Positions 14,676 to 24,113 of a stretch of 35,640 nucleotides of DNA are shown piece after piece. How positions within the stretch are numbered: the first letter of the stretch is position 1; every line of letters begins with the position of its first letter. The notes beneath the pieces are model-generated. The model saw only the letters and a list, made by a program, of their open reading frames with translations, ran no database searches and was not told the DNA's origin. Made by a program: the position numbers and the translations under genes. Origin of the DNA: GCA-003244245 sp036378735 (GTDB lineage Bacteria; Actinomycetota; Actinomycetes; Mycobacteriales; Pseudonocardiaceae); the NCBI GenBank assembly GCA_036378735.1, contig DASUVX010000154.1, positions 1 to 35,640 on the forward strand, given 5' to 3'.

Positions 14676-16904
14676 GTGGCCGGCATCGACGATGCGCTGG
14701 ACCGGGTGATCGACTCGAAAACGGCGGCCCTGCTGGCCCGTGAGCTCGATGTGCACACCGTCGGTGATCTGCTGCGGCACTACCCGCGCCGGTACGCCGA
14801 TCAGGGGCAGCTCACCCCCATCGCGGGCCTTGCGGTGGGGGATGACGTCACCGTGGTCGCCGAGATACGCAGCTGCTCGTCACGCCGCATGCAATATAAA
14901 GAAGGAACCATCCAAAGCGTGGTGATCTTCGATGGCACCCGCACCTTGAACCTGACGTTTTTCAACCAGCACCGGCTGCTGCCGAAGGTGCTCACACCCG
15001 GCCGCAAGGCGTTGTTTGCGGGGCGCGTGACGACCTACGGCAAAAACCGCACCTTGCAACTCACGCATCCGAGATACCAACTGCTCGACGGCGACGCCGA
15101 CAAGCTCGCCGAGTTCGCCCGTCCGCTGATCCCGGTCTATCCCGCCACCAAAGACCTGCCGTCCTGGACCATCCAGCTGTGTGTTCGGCAGGTCTTCGAC
15201 CTCCTGGACGATCCGCCAGATCCGCTGCCGGCGCAGCTGCGCGCCCGGTACCGGTTACCTGGGTTGGGTGAGGCATTGCGGGCGGTGCACCGCTCCGACG
15301 ACCGTGCCGAGATCGCCGCCGCGCAGCACCGGCTGAAGTGGGACGAGGCGATGGCGGTACAGCTGACCCTCGCGCTGCGGCGTCACGAGGCGGCGGGTCG
15401 GCCTGCCCCGGCCTGCCCGCGCCGGCCCGGCGGGCTGGCCGCCGCATTCGACGCCGCACTGCCCTTCACGTTGACCGCTGGCCAGCAGGAGGTGGGTGAG
15501 GTGCTGGCCGCGGAGCTGGCCGGTGAGCACCCGATGAACCGGCTGCTGCAGGGTGAGGTCGGATCCGGCAAGACGGTCGTGGCACTGCGCGCAATGCTGC
15601 AGGTCATCGATGCCGGGCGGCAGGCTGTGCTGCTGGCGCCCACCGAGGTGCTCGCAGCCCAGCACGCCAGATCCCTGCGGGAGATGATGGGCGCGCATGG
15701 CTGCGCCGGAGAGCTGGGATCAGCCGAGCATGCCACCCGGATAGCGCTACTCACGGGATCGTTGCCGGCCCGGGCCCGCAAGCAGGCGCTGCTGGACGCG
15801 GCCAGCGGTGCGGCCGGAATCGTGGTGGGCACGCACGCCGTGATCCAGGACCGGGTGTCCTTCGCCGACCTGGGCTTGGTGGTGGTCGACGAGCAGCACC
15901 GCTTCGGCGTCGAGCAGCGCGATGCGCTGCGCGCCAGGACGGCCGACGGCACCAGCCCGCATGTCCTGGTGATGACCGCGACGCCGATCCCGCGCACCGT
16001 CGCGATGACCGTCTACGGCGACCTGGAGGTCTCAGCGCTGCGCGAGCTGCCGCAGGGCCGGTCCCCGATCGCGACCACGGTGGTGCCAGTCGGGGAGAAA
16101 CCTAGCTGGTTAGACCGGGTGTGGCAGCGAATCACCGAGGAGGTCGCTGCGGGCCGGCAGGCGTATGTGGTGTGCCCGCGCATCGGTGGCCAGGACGCTG
16201 CCGGGGAGGACGCCTCAGACGGCGAGGGCGACGGGGCCGGCGAGGGCGGCGGGGCGGGTGAGGGCGGTGAGGCCGGCGAAGAAGGCGGGCGCCCGCCACT
16301 GGCGGTGCTCGAGTTGGCTCCGCAGCTCCAGGAGGGCCCGCTCGCGCCACTGCGGCTGGGCGTCTTGCACGGCCGCCTGCCGGGAGACGACAAAGACGCC
16401 GCGATGCGGTCCTTCGCCGAGGGTGAGACCGCCGTATTGGTGGCGACCACCGTTGTCGAGGTTGGGGTGGACGTACCCAACGCCACCGTCATGGTGATCA
16501 TGGATGCGCAGCGGTTCGGGATCAGCCAGCTGCACCAGTTGCGCGGCCGGGTGGGCCGCGGCTCGCATTCCGGATTGTGCCTGCTGGTGACCGACTCCCC
16601 GCCGGGGTCCCCAGCCCGGGAACGGCTCGACGCGGTCGCCGCCACCACCGACGGATTCGAGCTGGCCCGCCTGGATCTGGAGCTGCGCCGCGAGGGCGAC
16701 GTGCTCGGCGCAGTGCAGTCTGGCCGCCGTTCCGGGCTCAAACTGCTGTCGCTGCTGCGCGACGAGGACCTGATTGTGGCGGCGCGCCAGGCCGCCACGC
16801 AGCTGGTCCATGCCGATCCGGAACTCGCCGAACATCCCCAGCTGGCCCGCCTGCCCGCCGCCCTGCTCGACGACCAGCGCGCCCAATTCCTCCAAAAAGC
16901 CTGA
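14676..16904 (+). CDS. recG: ATP-dependent DNA helicase RecG
   Basis: RecG remodels stalled replication forks and branched DNA. It has 742 residues. The N-terminal wedge/OB domain covers roughly residues 1-250. The helicase domain has Walker A GEVGSGKTVVALRAML (about 293), the DEQH box VVVDEQHRFGVEQR (about 404), MTATPIPRTVAMT, and the C-terminal QLHQLRGRVGRG motif. A Gly/Glu-rich low-complexity insert at about residues 507-545 (16195-16310) is encoded by irregular GGCGAGG-type repeats. It interrupts the second RecA-like domain between VVCPRIG and PLAVLEL, so it should be a surface loop. The GTG start at 14676 follows GGAGTGGAG, close behind the DAK-family stop. Confidence 0.96.
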   Translation: MAGIDDALDRVIDSKTAALLARELDVHTVGDLLRHYPRRYADQGQLTPIAGLAVGDDVTVVAEIRSCSSRRMQYKEGTIQSVVIFDGTRTLNLTFFNQHRLLPKVLTPGRKALFAGRVTTYGKNRTLQLTHPRYQLLDGDADKLAEFARPLIPVYPATKDLPSWTIQLCVRQVFDLLDDPPDPLPAQLRARYRLPGLGEALRAVHRSDDRAEIAAAQHRLKWDEAMAVQLTLALRRHEAAGRPAPACPRRPGGLAAAFDAALPFTLTAGQQEVGEVLAAELAGEHPMNRLLQGEVGSGKTVVALRAMLQVIDAGRQAVLLAPTEVLAAQHARSLREMMGAHGCAGELGSAEHATRIALLTGSLPARARKQALLDAASGAAGIVVGTHAVIQDRVSFADLGLVVVDEQHRFGVEQRDALRARTADGTSPHVLVMTATPIPRTVAMTVYGDLEVSALRELPQGRSPIATTVVPVGEKPSWLDRVWQRITEEVAAGRQAYVVCPRIGGQDAAGEDASDGEGDGAGEGGGAGEGGEAGEEGGRPPLAVLELAPQLQEGPLAPLRLGVLHGRLPGDDKDAAMRSFAEGETAVLVATTVVEVGVDVPNATVMVIMDAQRFGISQLHQLRGRVGRGSHSGLCLLVTDSPPGSPARERLDAVAATTDGFELARLDLELRREGDVLGAVQSGRRSGLKLLSLLRDEDLIVAARQAATQLVHADPELAEHPQLARLPAALLDDQRAQFLQKA

Positions 16905-16933
16905 CCCCCCAACCGCAGTCTCTGGGGGACGAC

Positions 16934-17701
16934 TCAGACGGGAGCGCGACCGGGGGGGAGTTGGGTGCGGGCGGCGGCGTCCAGGGCGGCGGCCGCGGCC
17001 GGGGGCAACCGGACAGTGCCGGTGCGTTCCAGTTTGGCCAGTTCCGCGCGGGCCTTGGCGTAGGCGGCGATGCGCTCGGCATCGTGGTCGGAGTTGCGCG
17101 CCATGGTGAGCAGCTTGATGGCCCGCTGCACGGTGGCCCGCTCCTGCTCGGGAATACCCGCCAACCGGATACGTTCGGCCGCATCCCTAGCGGCCTGCCA
17201 CGCCCGGCACGCCTGGTCCACCGCGGTGGCGTAGCGAGCGCGGTGTTCGGCCGGCGGTTCGGTGTCCGTGTCCAGTGCCTGAGCCTCGGCGAAGGCGTCC
17301 ACGAACCGGCCGGTTGAGGGCACGGTGACATCGGTCAGGGCCGGAAGCCGCAGCACCGCCAGCGGGTCGCATTCGAACTGGCCGTACTCGCTGCGCAGCC
17401 GGGCGAACCGGGCCCTGGTGGCTCGCCAGTCCGGGGCCGGCTCAGCCCGGGCAACCGGTGCCGGCCTCGCCACCGGCTGCCGGTGGTAGAGCGCTCGGCG
17501 ATAGCGGCGGCGCAGGTGGTGCACCGCAACGATCGTGCCGACTGCCAACACCAAGCCTTGGGTGAGCGCCACCAAGGCGAACAGCGTCACGGCGAGCACG
17601 CCGGCGCCGGTCAGGACCGCTGCGCACAGCAGCGCGAGCAGTAGACCCACTCGCCGCGCCGGGCCGCGACGGTGGTAACGGTGGTAGCGCGCTACGCCCA
17701 T
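16934..17701 (-). CDS. Two-helix membrane protein of unknown function
   Basis: It has 255 residues from the ATG at 17701, which has GGAAGGA about 8 nt upstream on the minus strand. The longer upstream frame has no good start. The N-terminus is basic (RYHRYHRRGPARR). Two adjacent hydrophobic segments follow at about residues 18-36 and 38-56 (LLLALLCAAVLTGAGVLAV, then LFALVALTQGLVLAVGTIV). A cytoplasmic Arg/Ala-rich helical domain rich in RAR and AERIRLAG motifs follows, and ends in a Pro/Arg tail. I recognise no named family. It is tail-to-tail with recG and divergent from pyc, a position I would expect to be occupied by a conserved hypothetical in related genera. Confidence 0.75.
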   Translation of the reverse strand: MGVARYHRYHRRGPARRVGLLLALLCAAVLTGAGVLAVTLFALVALTQGLVLAVGTIVAVHHLRRRYRRALYHRQPVARPAPVARAEPAPDWRATRARFARLRSEYGQFECDPLAVLRLPALTDVTVPSTGRFVDAFAEAQALDTDTEPPAEHRARYATAVDQACRAWQAARDAAERIRLAGIPEQERATVQRAIKLLTMARNSDHDAERIAAYAKARAELAKLERTGTVRLPPAAAAALDAAARTQLPPGRAPV

Positions 17702-17882
17702 GGTGGTGTCCTTCCTGCCATCTCCTTGATACCCCTGCGGGCGCCGGCGCGGCAGAGCCTTCCCACGTGGCGAATCAGACATCCTTAGTGACCCCCAATC
17801 GCTGCTGCCAACTGCGATGATGCGCTCGGTGAGGCCGCCAGGAGATCCCGGCCGATCCGGTCGTGGGGAAGGGAGCCGGCAC

Positions 17883-20800
17883 ATGTTTCGCAAGGTGCTC
17901 GTCGCCAACCGCGGGGAGATCGCCATCCGGGCCTTTCGGGCCGCCTACGAACTGGGTTGCCAGACGGTCGCAGTGTTCCCTTACGAGGACCGCAACTCCG
18001 AGCACCGGCTCAAGGCCAACGAGGCTTACCAGATCGGGGAGAAGGGGCATCCGGTTCGGGCGTACCTGTCGGTGTCGGAGATCATCAGGGCCGCGCAGCG
18101 CGCCGGGGCTGATGCGATCTACCCCGGTTACGGCTTCCTGTCGGAGAACCCGAAGCTGGCGATAGCTTGCCAGCAGGCCGGCATTACCTTCGTCGGGCCG
18201 CCTCCCGCCGTGCTGGCGCTAGCGGGTAACAAGTCCCGAGCGGTGGCCGCTGCGCGCGAAGCCGGCGTGCCGGTCCTGGCGTCGTGCGCCCCCTCCGCTG
18301 ACATCGACCAACTGGTGGCTGCTGCCGACGAGATCGGGTTTCCGGTCTTCGTCAAGGCCGTCGCCGGCGGCGGTGGCCGCGGTATGCGCCGGGTCACCGA
18401 GCCCAGCGGTCTGCGCATGGCCCTGGAGGTGGCCAGCCGGGAGGCCGAGTCGGCCTTCGGTGATCCCACCGTGTTCCTGGAGCAGGCCGTCATCGACCCC
18501 CGGCACATCGAGGTGCAGATCCTCGCCGATCCGCTCGGCGACGTGATTCACCTATACGAACGGGACTGCTCGGTGCAGCGGCGTCACCAGAAGGTCGTGG
18601 AGGTGGCGCCGGCACCGAACCTGGATCCCGATCTGCGCCGGCGTATCTGCGCCGACGCGGTCACCTTCGCCCGGCAGATCGGCTACGTCAACGCGGGGAC
18701 CGTGGAGTTCCTCGTCGACCGCGGCGGTAGTCATGTGTTCATCGAGATGAACCCACGCATCCAGGTCGAACACACCGTGACCGAGGAGATCACGGACATC
18801 GACCTGGTCACCGCCCAATTACGGATCGCGGCCGGGGAGACGCTGGCCGATCTCGGGCTGCGCCAAGACATGATCGTGCCGCACGGGGCCGCCCTGCAGT
18901 GCCGGATCACCACCGAGGACCCGGCCAACGAGTTCCGTCCGGACATTGGGACGGTCACTGCGTACCGCTCGGCCAGCGGTGCCGGGGTCCGGCTCGACGG
19001 CGGGACCATGCAAACGGGTGCCCGGATCAGCGCGCACTTCGATTCGCTGCTGGTCAAGGTGACCTGCCGGGGGCGCGACTTCCCCACCGCGGTGCGCCGG
19101 GCCCGCCGGGCGCTGGCCGAGTTCCGGATCCGCGGGGTCGCTACCAACATCCCGTTCCTGCTCGCGCTGCTCGATGAACCGGACTTCGTGGCAGGCAAGG
19201 TCACCACCTCCTTCATCGAGCAACGGCCGCATCTGCTCGCCGCCCGGCAGTCGGCCGACCGCGGCACCCGGTTGTTGACGTACTTGGGTGACATGACGGT
19301 GAACCGGCCGAACGGCGATCCCCCCGATCTCGTCGATCCGGTGAGCAAGCTGCCGCCGATCGATCTGGACTCTCGACCGCCCACCGGGTCCCGGCACCGG
19401 CTGCTCACGCTGGGCCCGGAGGAATTCGCGCGCTGGTTACGGGCCCAAGACGGGGTCGGCGTCACCGACACCACCTTCCGGGATGCCCACCAGTCGCTGT
19501 TAGCGACTCGGGTGCGCAGCAGAGACCTCGTCGCGGTAGGGCCGCACGTCGCCCGGATGACCCCGCAACTGCTGTCGCTGGAGTGCTGGGGCGGCGCGAC
19601 GTACGACGTCGCGCTGCGCTTCCTCGCCGAGGACCCGTGGGAGCGGCTGGCAGCCTTGCGCGATGCGGTACCCAACATCTGCCTGCAGATGCTGCTGCGC
19701 GGGCGCAACACGGTCGGCTACACCCCGTACCCGACGGAGGTGACCGCCGCTTTCGTCGAGGAGGCCGTCGAGACCGGGCTGGACATCTTCCGGATCTTCG
19801 ACGCGCTCAACGACGTGTCCCAGATGCGCCCGGCCATCGACGCGGTGCGCGAGACCGGCCGGGCGGTCGCCGAGGTGGCGCTGTGCTACACGGCGGACCT
19901 ATCCGACCCCGCGGAGAAGCTGTACACGCTGGATTACTACCTGCGGCTGGCCGAGCAGATCGTGGCAGCCGGCGCGCATGTGCTGGCGATCAAGGACATG
20001 GCCGGCCTGTTGCGGCCGCCGGCGGCCCGGACGTTGGTGGCTGCGCTGCGCAGCCGGTTCGATCTGCCGGTGCACCTGCACACCCACGACACTCCGGGTG
20101 GCCAGCTCGCCACCCTGCTCGCCGCGATCGACTCGGGGGTGGATGCAGTCGATGCGGCAGCAGCGTCCATGGCAGGCACCACCTCGCAGCCGTCGCTGTC
20201 TGCGCTGGTCGCGGCCACCGATCACACCGACCGCAACACTGGGTTGGATCTGCAGGCGGTCTGCGACCTGGAGCCGTACTGGGAACTGGTGCGCAAGGTC
20301 TACGCGCCCTTCGAGTCCGGCCTCGCATCGCCTACCGGGCGGGTGTATCACCATGAGATCCCCGGTGGGCAGCTGTCCAACCTGCGCCAGCAGGCAGTGG
20401 CGCTGGGCCTGGCTGACCGTTTCGAGCAGATCGAAGAGGCCTATGCGGCCGCCGACCGGATGCTCGGGCGGCTGGTGAAGGTGACGCCGTCGTCGAAGGT
20501 CGTCGGTGACCTCGCATTGCACCTGGTAGGCGCCGGCGTCGAGCCGAAGGACTTCGAGGCCGACCCCGCCCGCTTCGACATTCCCGACTCGGTGATCGGC
20601 TTCCTGCACGGTGAGCTCGGTGTTCCCCCCGGCGGCTGGCCTGAACCGCTGCGCAGCAAGGCGTTGAAGGGACGCAGCGGGCCGCGGGGGATGGCCGAGC
20701 TGTCCGCGCAGGACCGGCAGGGACTGAAGGAGGACCGGGCGCGGACGCTGAACCGGCTGCTGTTCCCCGGCCCGACCGCAGAGTTCGAGGCGCATCGGGA

Positions 20801-21260
20801 GACCTACGGGGACACCTCGGTGCTGTGCAGCGAGGAGTTTTTCTACGGGCTGCGTCCCGGCTACGAGTACGCCGTGGATCTCGATCCGGGGGTGCGGCTG
20901 CTCATCCAGCTGCAGGCGATCGGGGACGTCGACGAGCGCGGTATGCGCACCGTGCTGTGCACTCTCAACGGGCAGATGAGGCCACTGCCGGTCCGGGACC
21001 GCTCTGTTGCGTCCAAAGTCCCCGTCGCCGAAAAGGCGGACAGAGCGAACAGCAACCACGTTGCGGCACCGTTCGCCGGAGTGGTCACCCTGCAAGTAGC
21101 CGAAGGCGACACCGTGTCCGCCGGCCAGACGGTGGCCACCATCGAGGCGATGAAGATGGAGGCGGGCATCACCGCCGCCAAGGGTGGCACGGTTGCCCGC
21201 CTCGCGATCAAATCAGTCCAGCAGGTGGAAGGCGGCGACCTGATCCTGGAACTCAGCTGA
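17883..21260 (+). CDS. pyc: Pyruvate carboxylase
   Basis: This biotin enzyme makes oxaloacetate from pyruvate and bicarbonate with ATP, refilling the TCA cycle. It has 1125 residues from the ATG at 17883, which follows GGAAGGGAG. Domain order: biotin carboxylase (FRKVLVANRGEIAIRAFRA at the start, GGGGRGMRRV at about 160, EMNPRIQVEHTVTE at about 288); carboxyltransferase (DTTFRDAHQSLLATRVRS at about 530, IKDMAGLLRPPAA at about 703, HLHTHDTPGGQ at about 733); and a C-terminal biotinyl domain with the modified lysine in EAMKMEAG near residue 1090. It is full length, with no frameshift. It is monocistronic in appearance. Confidence 0.97.
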   Translation: MFRKVLVANRGEIAIRAFRAAYELGCQTVAVFPYEDRNSEHRLKANEAYQIGEKGHPVRAYLSVSEIIRAAQRAGADAIYPGYGFLSENPKLAIACQQAGITFVGPPPAVLALAGNKSRAVAAAREAGVPVLASCAPSADIDQLVAAADEIGFPVFVKAVAGGGGRGMRRVTEPSGLRMALEVASREAESAFGDPTVFLEQAVIDPRHIEVQILADPLGDVIHLYERDCSVQRRHQKVVEVAPAPNLDPDLRRRICADAVTFARQIGYVNAGTVEFLVDRGGSHVFIEMNPRIQVEHTVTEEITDIDLVTAQLRIAAGETLADLGLRQDMIVPHGAALQCRITTEDPANEFRPDIGTVTAYRSASGAGVRLDGGTMQTGARISAHFDSLLVKVTCRGRDFPTAVRRARRALAEFRIRGVATNIPFLLALLDEPDFVAGKVTTSFIEQRPHLLAARQSADRGTRLLTYLGDMTVNRPNGDPPDLVDPVSKLPPIDLDSRPPTGSRHRLLTLGPEEFARWLRAQDGVGVTDTTFRDAHQSLLATRVRSRDLVAVGPHVARMTPQLLSLECWGGATYDVALRFLAEDPWERLAALRDAVPNICLQMLLRGRNTVGYTPYPTEVTAAFVEEAVETGLDIFRIFDALNDVSQMRPAIDAVRETGRAVAEVALCYTADLSDPAEKLYTLDYYLRLAEQIVAAGAHVLAIKDMAGLLRPPAARTLVAALRSRFDLPVHLHTHDTPGGQLATLLAAIDSGVDAVDAAAASMAGTTSQPSLSALVAATDHTDRNTGLDLQAVCDLEPYWELVRKVYAPFESGLASPTGRVYHHEIPGGQLSNLRQQAVALGLADRFEQIEEAYAAADRMLGRLVKVTPSSKVVGDLALHLVGAGVEPKDFEADPARFDIPDSVIGFLHGELGVPPGGWPEPLRSKALKGRSGPRGMAELSAQDRQGLKEDRARTLNRLLFPGPTAEFEAHRETYGDTSVLCSEEFFYGLRPGYEYAVDLDPGVRLLIQLQAIGDVDERGMRTVLCTLNGQMRPLPVRDRSVASKVPVAEKADRANSNHVAAPFAGVVTLQVAEGDTVSAGQTVATIEAMKMEAGITAAKGGTVARLAIKSVQQVEGGDLILELS

Positions 21261-21371
21261 GCTGGTGGCCTTCAAGTACCGCCAACTCCCTCCGCTGTTG
21301 CTTTTCTCCACTACCAACCCGCACCAGGCGGGCGCGGCGCAGTGGCAGCGGTGTAGCGGCATCATGGTCAT

Positions 21372-21959
21372 GTGGTGCGGATCGTGGCCGGGGTGGCGGG
21401 GGGTCGCCGGCTGGCGGTGCCGCCGCACGGCACCCGGCCGACCTCCGACCGGGTGCGCGAGGCGGTGTTCAGCACCTTGCAGGCGCGCCGGGGTCTCGAA
21501 GGGGCCCGGGTACTCGACCTCTACGCCGGGTCCGGCGCGCTGGGATTGGAGGCGCTGTCGCGCGGGGCGGCGCACGTCCGCTTCGTGGAATCCGACCGCC
21601 GGGCGGCTGCGGTGGTTCGCCGCAACGTCGAGGCGCTCGGGCTGGGCGGTCCGGGCGGCAGCGCAGTGCAGGTGAGCATCGCGGATGTTCCCGTGGTGTT
21701 GCGTGCCGGTGCTGACCAGCCCTACGACGTGGTGCTCGCCGACCCGCCCTACGGGCTCGAGGACGATGCTTTGAGTGCTGTGTTGAGCGCGTTGGTCAGC
21801 GGCGGCTGGCTGGCGCCCGCAGCGTTGATCGTCGTGGAGCGCGCGGCTCGGGCGCTGCCGCCGGCCTGGCCGGACGGTGTGTTCGAACTCACGAATCGGC
21901 GGTATGGCGATACCGCGGTGTACTACGGTTGTCGTGTTATGACAAGTTTTGGGCCATGA
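21372..21959 (+). CDS. rsmD: 16S rRNA (guanine(966)-N(2))-methyltransferase
   Basis: RsmD methylates G966 of 16S rRNA using S-adenosylmethionine. It has 195 residues. The start is GTG 21372, with a second GTG codon directly after it. RIVAGVAGGRRLAVP and RPTSDRVREAVFSTL form the N-terminal signature. The SAM-binding motif is VLDLYAGSGALGLEALSRGA at about residues 45-64, and the catalytic DPPY box is VLADPPYGLED at about 123. The stop overlaps the coaD ATG (ATGA), so the two are translationally coupled, the common actinobacterial arrangement. Confidence 0.95.
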   Translation: MVRIVAGVAGGRRLAVPPHGTRPTSDRVREAVFSTLQARRGLEGARVLDLYAGSGALGLEALSRGAAHVRFVESDRRAAAVVRRNVEALGLGGPGGSAVQVSIADVPVVLRAGADQPYDVVLADPPYGLEDDALSAVLSALVSGGWLAPAALIVVERAARALPPAWPDGVFELTNRRYGDTAVYYGCRVMTSFGP

Positions 21960-22441
21960 GACGCGCGATATGTCCGGGGTCTTACGACCCCGCCACTAAT
22001 GGACATCTCGACATCATCGAGCGGGCCGCGAGGCAATTCGATGAGGTCGTCGTTGCCGTCCTGATCAACAAGACCAAGACATGCCTGTTCGAGGTATCCG
22101 ACCGGTTGGCGATGCTGAAGGAGATTACCGAGCATCTGCCAGGGGTCCGGGTCGATTCCTGGCACGGACTTCTCGTGGACTATTGCACGGCACACGGAAT
22201 CGCGACGATCGTGAAGGGCCTGCGCGCAGTCAGCGATTTCGATTACGAGCTCCAGATGGCCCAGCTGAACTACCAGCTCTCCGGCGTGGACACGATGTTT
22301 TTGCCGAGCAAACCGCACTACAGTTTCCTGTCCAGTTCGGTGGTCAAGGAGGTCGCCACCTACGGTGGTGACGTCGGCCACCTGCTGCCGGCCACCGTGC
22401 ACCAACGACTGATCACCCGGCTCGCCGGTGAGCCGCGCTGA
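21956..22441 (+). CDS. coaD: Phosphopantetheine adenylyltransferase
   Basis: CoaD adenylates 4'-phosphopantetheine to dephospho-CoA, the penultimate step of coenzyme A synthesis. It has 161 residues from the ATG at 21956, which overlaps the rsmD stop. The nucleotidyltransferase motif is CPGSYDPATNGHLDII (about residues 5-20, with the T/HxGH-type NGH). KGLRAVSDFDYELQMA (about 87) and the C-terminal SSSVVKEVATYGGDV (about 127) are standard. It is full length and unremarkable. Confidence 0.97.
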   Translation: MRRAICPGSYDPATNGHLDIIERAARQFDEVVVAVLINKTKTCLFEVSDRLAMLKEITEHLPGVRVDSWHGLLVDYCTAHGIATIVKGLRAVSDFDYELQMAQLNYQLSGVDTMFLPSKPHYSFLSSSVVKEVATYGGDVGHLLPATVHQRLITRLAGEPR

Positions 22442-22520
22442 GGCCGGCCCGGCAGCGCTGACAGGGGGGACACGCCGACTGGGCGGATGCTCCCGCATCT
22501 GAGCTTGCTTACCGGTCAAA

Positions 22521-23264
22521 ATGTCGGTTATGGACGGTGATCGGCTGCAGGGACGGGTATTCCGGGTTTTCGAGTCCCTCGATGAGCTCGTGACCACCGT
22601 GGAAGAGGCACGGGGAGTACCGATGACCTCCAGCTGCATCGTGCCCCGCGGCGATGTGCTGGAACTGCTCGATGAAATCCGCGACGCAATTCCCGCCGAG
22701 TTCGACGACGCCCAGGACGTGCTGGACCATCGCGACGAACTGATCGACACTGCGCGGCAGGAGGCGCAGCGCCAACGCGACGACGCCCACACCGAAGCCG
22801 AGCGGGCATCGGCTGCCGCCCGTGACGAGGCCGCGCGGCTGGTCGCCGAGGCGCGGGCCCAGGCCGAGTCGATGGTCGCCGGTGCGAAGGCCGAGGCGGA
22901 CCGCCTGGAAGCCACCGGGCGCCGCGAATACCAGGAGGTCACCTCGCGCGCCGAGGCCGAGGCGGAGCGGATGACCGCTGCCGGGAGGGCGTCCTACGAA
23001 CGAGCCGTCGCCGACGGCCGCGCCGAGCAGGCTCGGTTGGTGGACAAAACCCAAGTGGTGCAGGCCGCTCGAGCTGAAGCCACCCGGATCATCGATGAGG
23101 CGAGCAGCGAGGTCCACCGGCTCCGTTCGGAATGCGACGCCTACGTCGAGAGCACCCTCGCGGAGTTCGAAGAACTGCTCAACCGAACCCTGCGTGGGCT
23201 GGTCCGCGGCCGTGCCCAGCACGCCGGTCCGGTGCCCGCCGGGGCGAGCGGGTATCAGGGCTGA
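22521..23264 (+). CDS. SepIVA-like DivIVA-family coiled-coil protein
   Basis: It has 247 residues from the ATG at 22521 (an ATG at 22530 is equally possible, and neither has a good ribosome binding site). The N-terminus, RVFESLDELVTTVEEARGVPMTSSCIVPRGDVLELLDEI, matches mycobacterial SepIVA (Rv2927c), a septum- and growth-pole-associated protein. Residues of about 70-220 form a long Ala/Glu/Arg-rich coiled coil with repeated AEAERxxAAxRDEA-type heptads. It is likely to be a cytoplasmic scaffold in cell division or polar growth. It lies between coaD and the DUF177-rpmF-rnc cluster, as in mycobacterial order. Confidence 0.85.
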   Translation: MSVMDGDRLQGRVFRVFESLDELVTTVEEARGVPMTSSCIVPRGDVLELLDEIRDAIPAEFDDAQDVLDHRDELIDTARQEAQRQRDDAHTEAERASAAARDEAARLVAEARAQAESMVAGAKAEADRLEATGRREYQEVTSRAEAEAERMTAAGRASYERAVADGRAEQARLVDKTQVVQAARAEATRIIDEASSEVHRLRSECDAYVESTLAEFEELLNRTLRGLVRGRAQHAGPVPAGASGYQG

Positions 23265-23315
23265 AACAGCCGCGTCCGCATGATGCGGTCTGAGGAAGGC
23301 CTACCCTGCATTGTG

Positions 23316-23906
23316 ATGCCTCGCAATACCGCGCCTGCTCGCCCCGATCCGTCCGCGCCTTGGGTGATCGACACCCGTGACCTGGGCCGGCGTGCCGGGG
23401 CGATGCGCCGATACCACCGTGACGTCCAGCTGCCGGCTGGGCTGGGCATCGACGTGATCGGGGTTCCGGCGGGCGGCCACATCATCCTGGACGTGCGGCT
23501 GGAGTCGGTGGTAGAAGGCGTGCTGGTATCGGGCACGGCCTCGGCGACGGTCACCGGGCAGTGCGCCCGGTGCCTGGATCTGCTGAACGACCGGCTTGAG
23601 GTTGCGCTGACCGAGCTGTTCGCCTACCCGGACACGGCGACCGACGGCACCACCGATCCTGACGAGGTCAGCCGAGTCGTCGATGGCCTGGTCGATCTCG
23701 AGCCGGTGGTTCGAGACGCCGTGTTGCTGGCGCTGCCGCAGGCGCCGCTGTGCCGCGAGGACTGCCTGGGTCTGTGCCCGGAATGCGGCGGAAAGCGGGC
23801 GGAACTCGGTACCGATCACCGGCATGAGACAATGGATCCGCGCCTGGCTGCCCTGAAAACAATACTGAAGCAGCGGTTGCGCGGAACCGAAGAGGAGAAC
23901 GAGTAA
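23316..23906 (+). CDS. DUF177 (YceD-like) protein
   Basis: It has 196 residues from the ATG at 23316. GTG 23313 and ATG 23280 are alternatives. A TACCCT at 23302-23307 would give a nearly leaderless start at 23313. The DUF177 fold begins with WVIDTRDLGRRAGAMRRY. A first Cys pair, GQCARCLD, and a second group, CREDCLGLCPECGG, suggest zinc binding. DUF177 proteins precede rpmF in many bacteria and are linked to 23S rRNA processing or ribosome assembly in plants and E. coli. Its stop is followed by the rpmF start one base later. Confidence 0.88.
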   Translation: MPRNTAPARPDPSAPWVIDTRDLGRRAGAMRRYHRDVQLPAGLGIDVIGVPAGGHIILDVRLESVVEGVLVSGTASATVTGQCARCLDLLNDRLEVALTELFAYPDTATDGTTDPDEVSRVVDGLVDLEPVVRDAVLLALPQAPLCREDCLGLCPECGGKRAELGTDHRHETMDPRLAALKTILKQRLRGTEEENE

Positions 23907-23907
23907 C

Positions 23908-24090
23908 GTGGCCGTCCCCAAGCGCAGGATGTCGCGGTCGAACACCCGCTCGCGGCGGGCCCAGTGGAAAACCACCGCCCCCACGCTGGCGGAGTGTTCC
24001 AATCGCGCCTGCCGGCGGCCCAAGCCGCCGCACATGCTGTGCCCGTACTGCGGACGTTACGACGGTCGCCAGGTCGCCCGGCCGGCCTGA
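23908..24090 (+). CDS. rpmF: 50S ribosomal protein L32
   Basis: L32 is a small large-subunit ribosomal protein. It has 60 residues from the GTG at 23908 with GAGGAG upstream. AVPKRRMSRSNTRSRRAQW is the classic N-terminus. The zinc ribbon is complete: CSNRAC followed by LCPYCG. It sits in the conserved DUF177-rpmF-rnc-mutM run. Confidence 0.97.
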   Translation: MAVPKRRMSRSNTRSRRAQWKTTAPTLAECSNRACRRPKPPHMLCPYCGRYDGRQVARPA

Positions 24091-24113
24091 GCACGCCACG
24101 CGACATACCTTTG

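Noticed and set aside
16195..16310. Gly/Glu-rich tract in recG as a frameshift or assembly artefact
   Set aside because: The frame is continuous, conserved helicase motifs resume on both sides, and loop insertions at this position are tolerated in actinobacterial RecG.
17702..17926. N-terminal extension of the two-helix membrane protein across the pyc promoter
   Set aside because: It would run into pyc coding sequence. ATG 17701 has a good ribosome binding site and a sensible basic N-terminus before the membrane helices.
23964..24113. A longer RNase III start overlapping rpmF
   Set aside because: The extra 50 residues are a shifted-frame reading of L32 and have no family similarity. GTG 24114 gives normal length.
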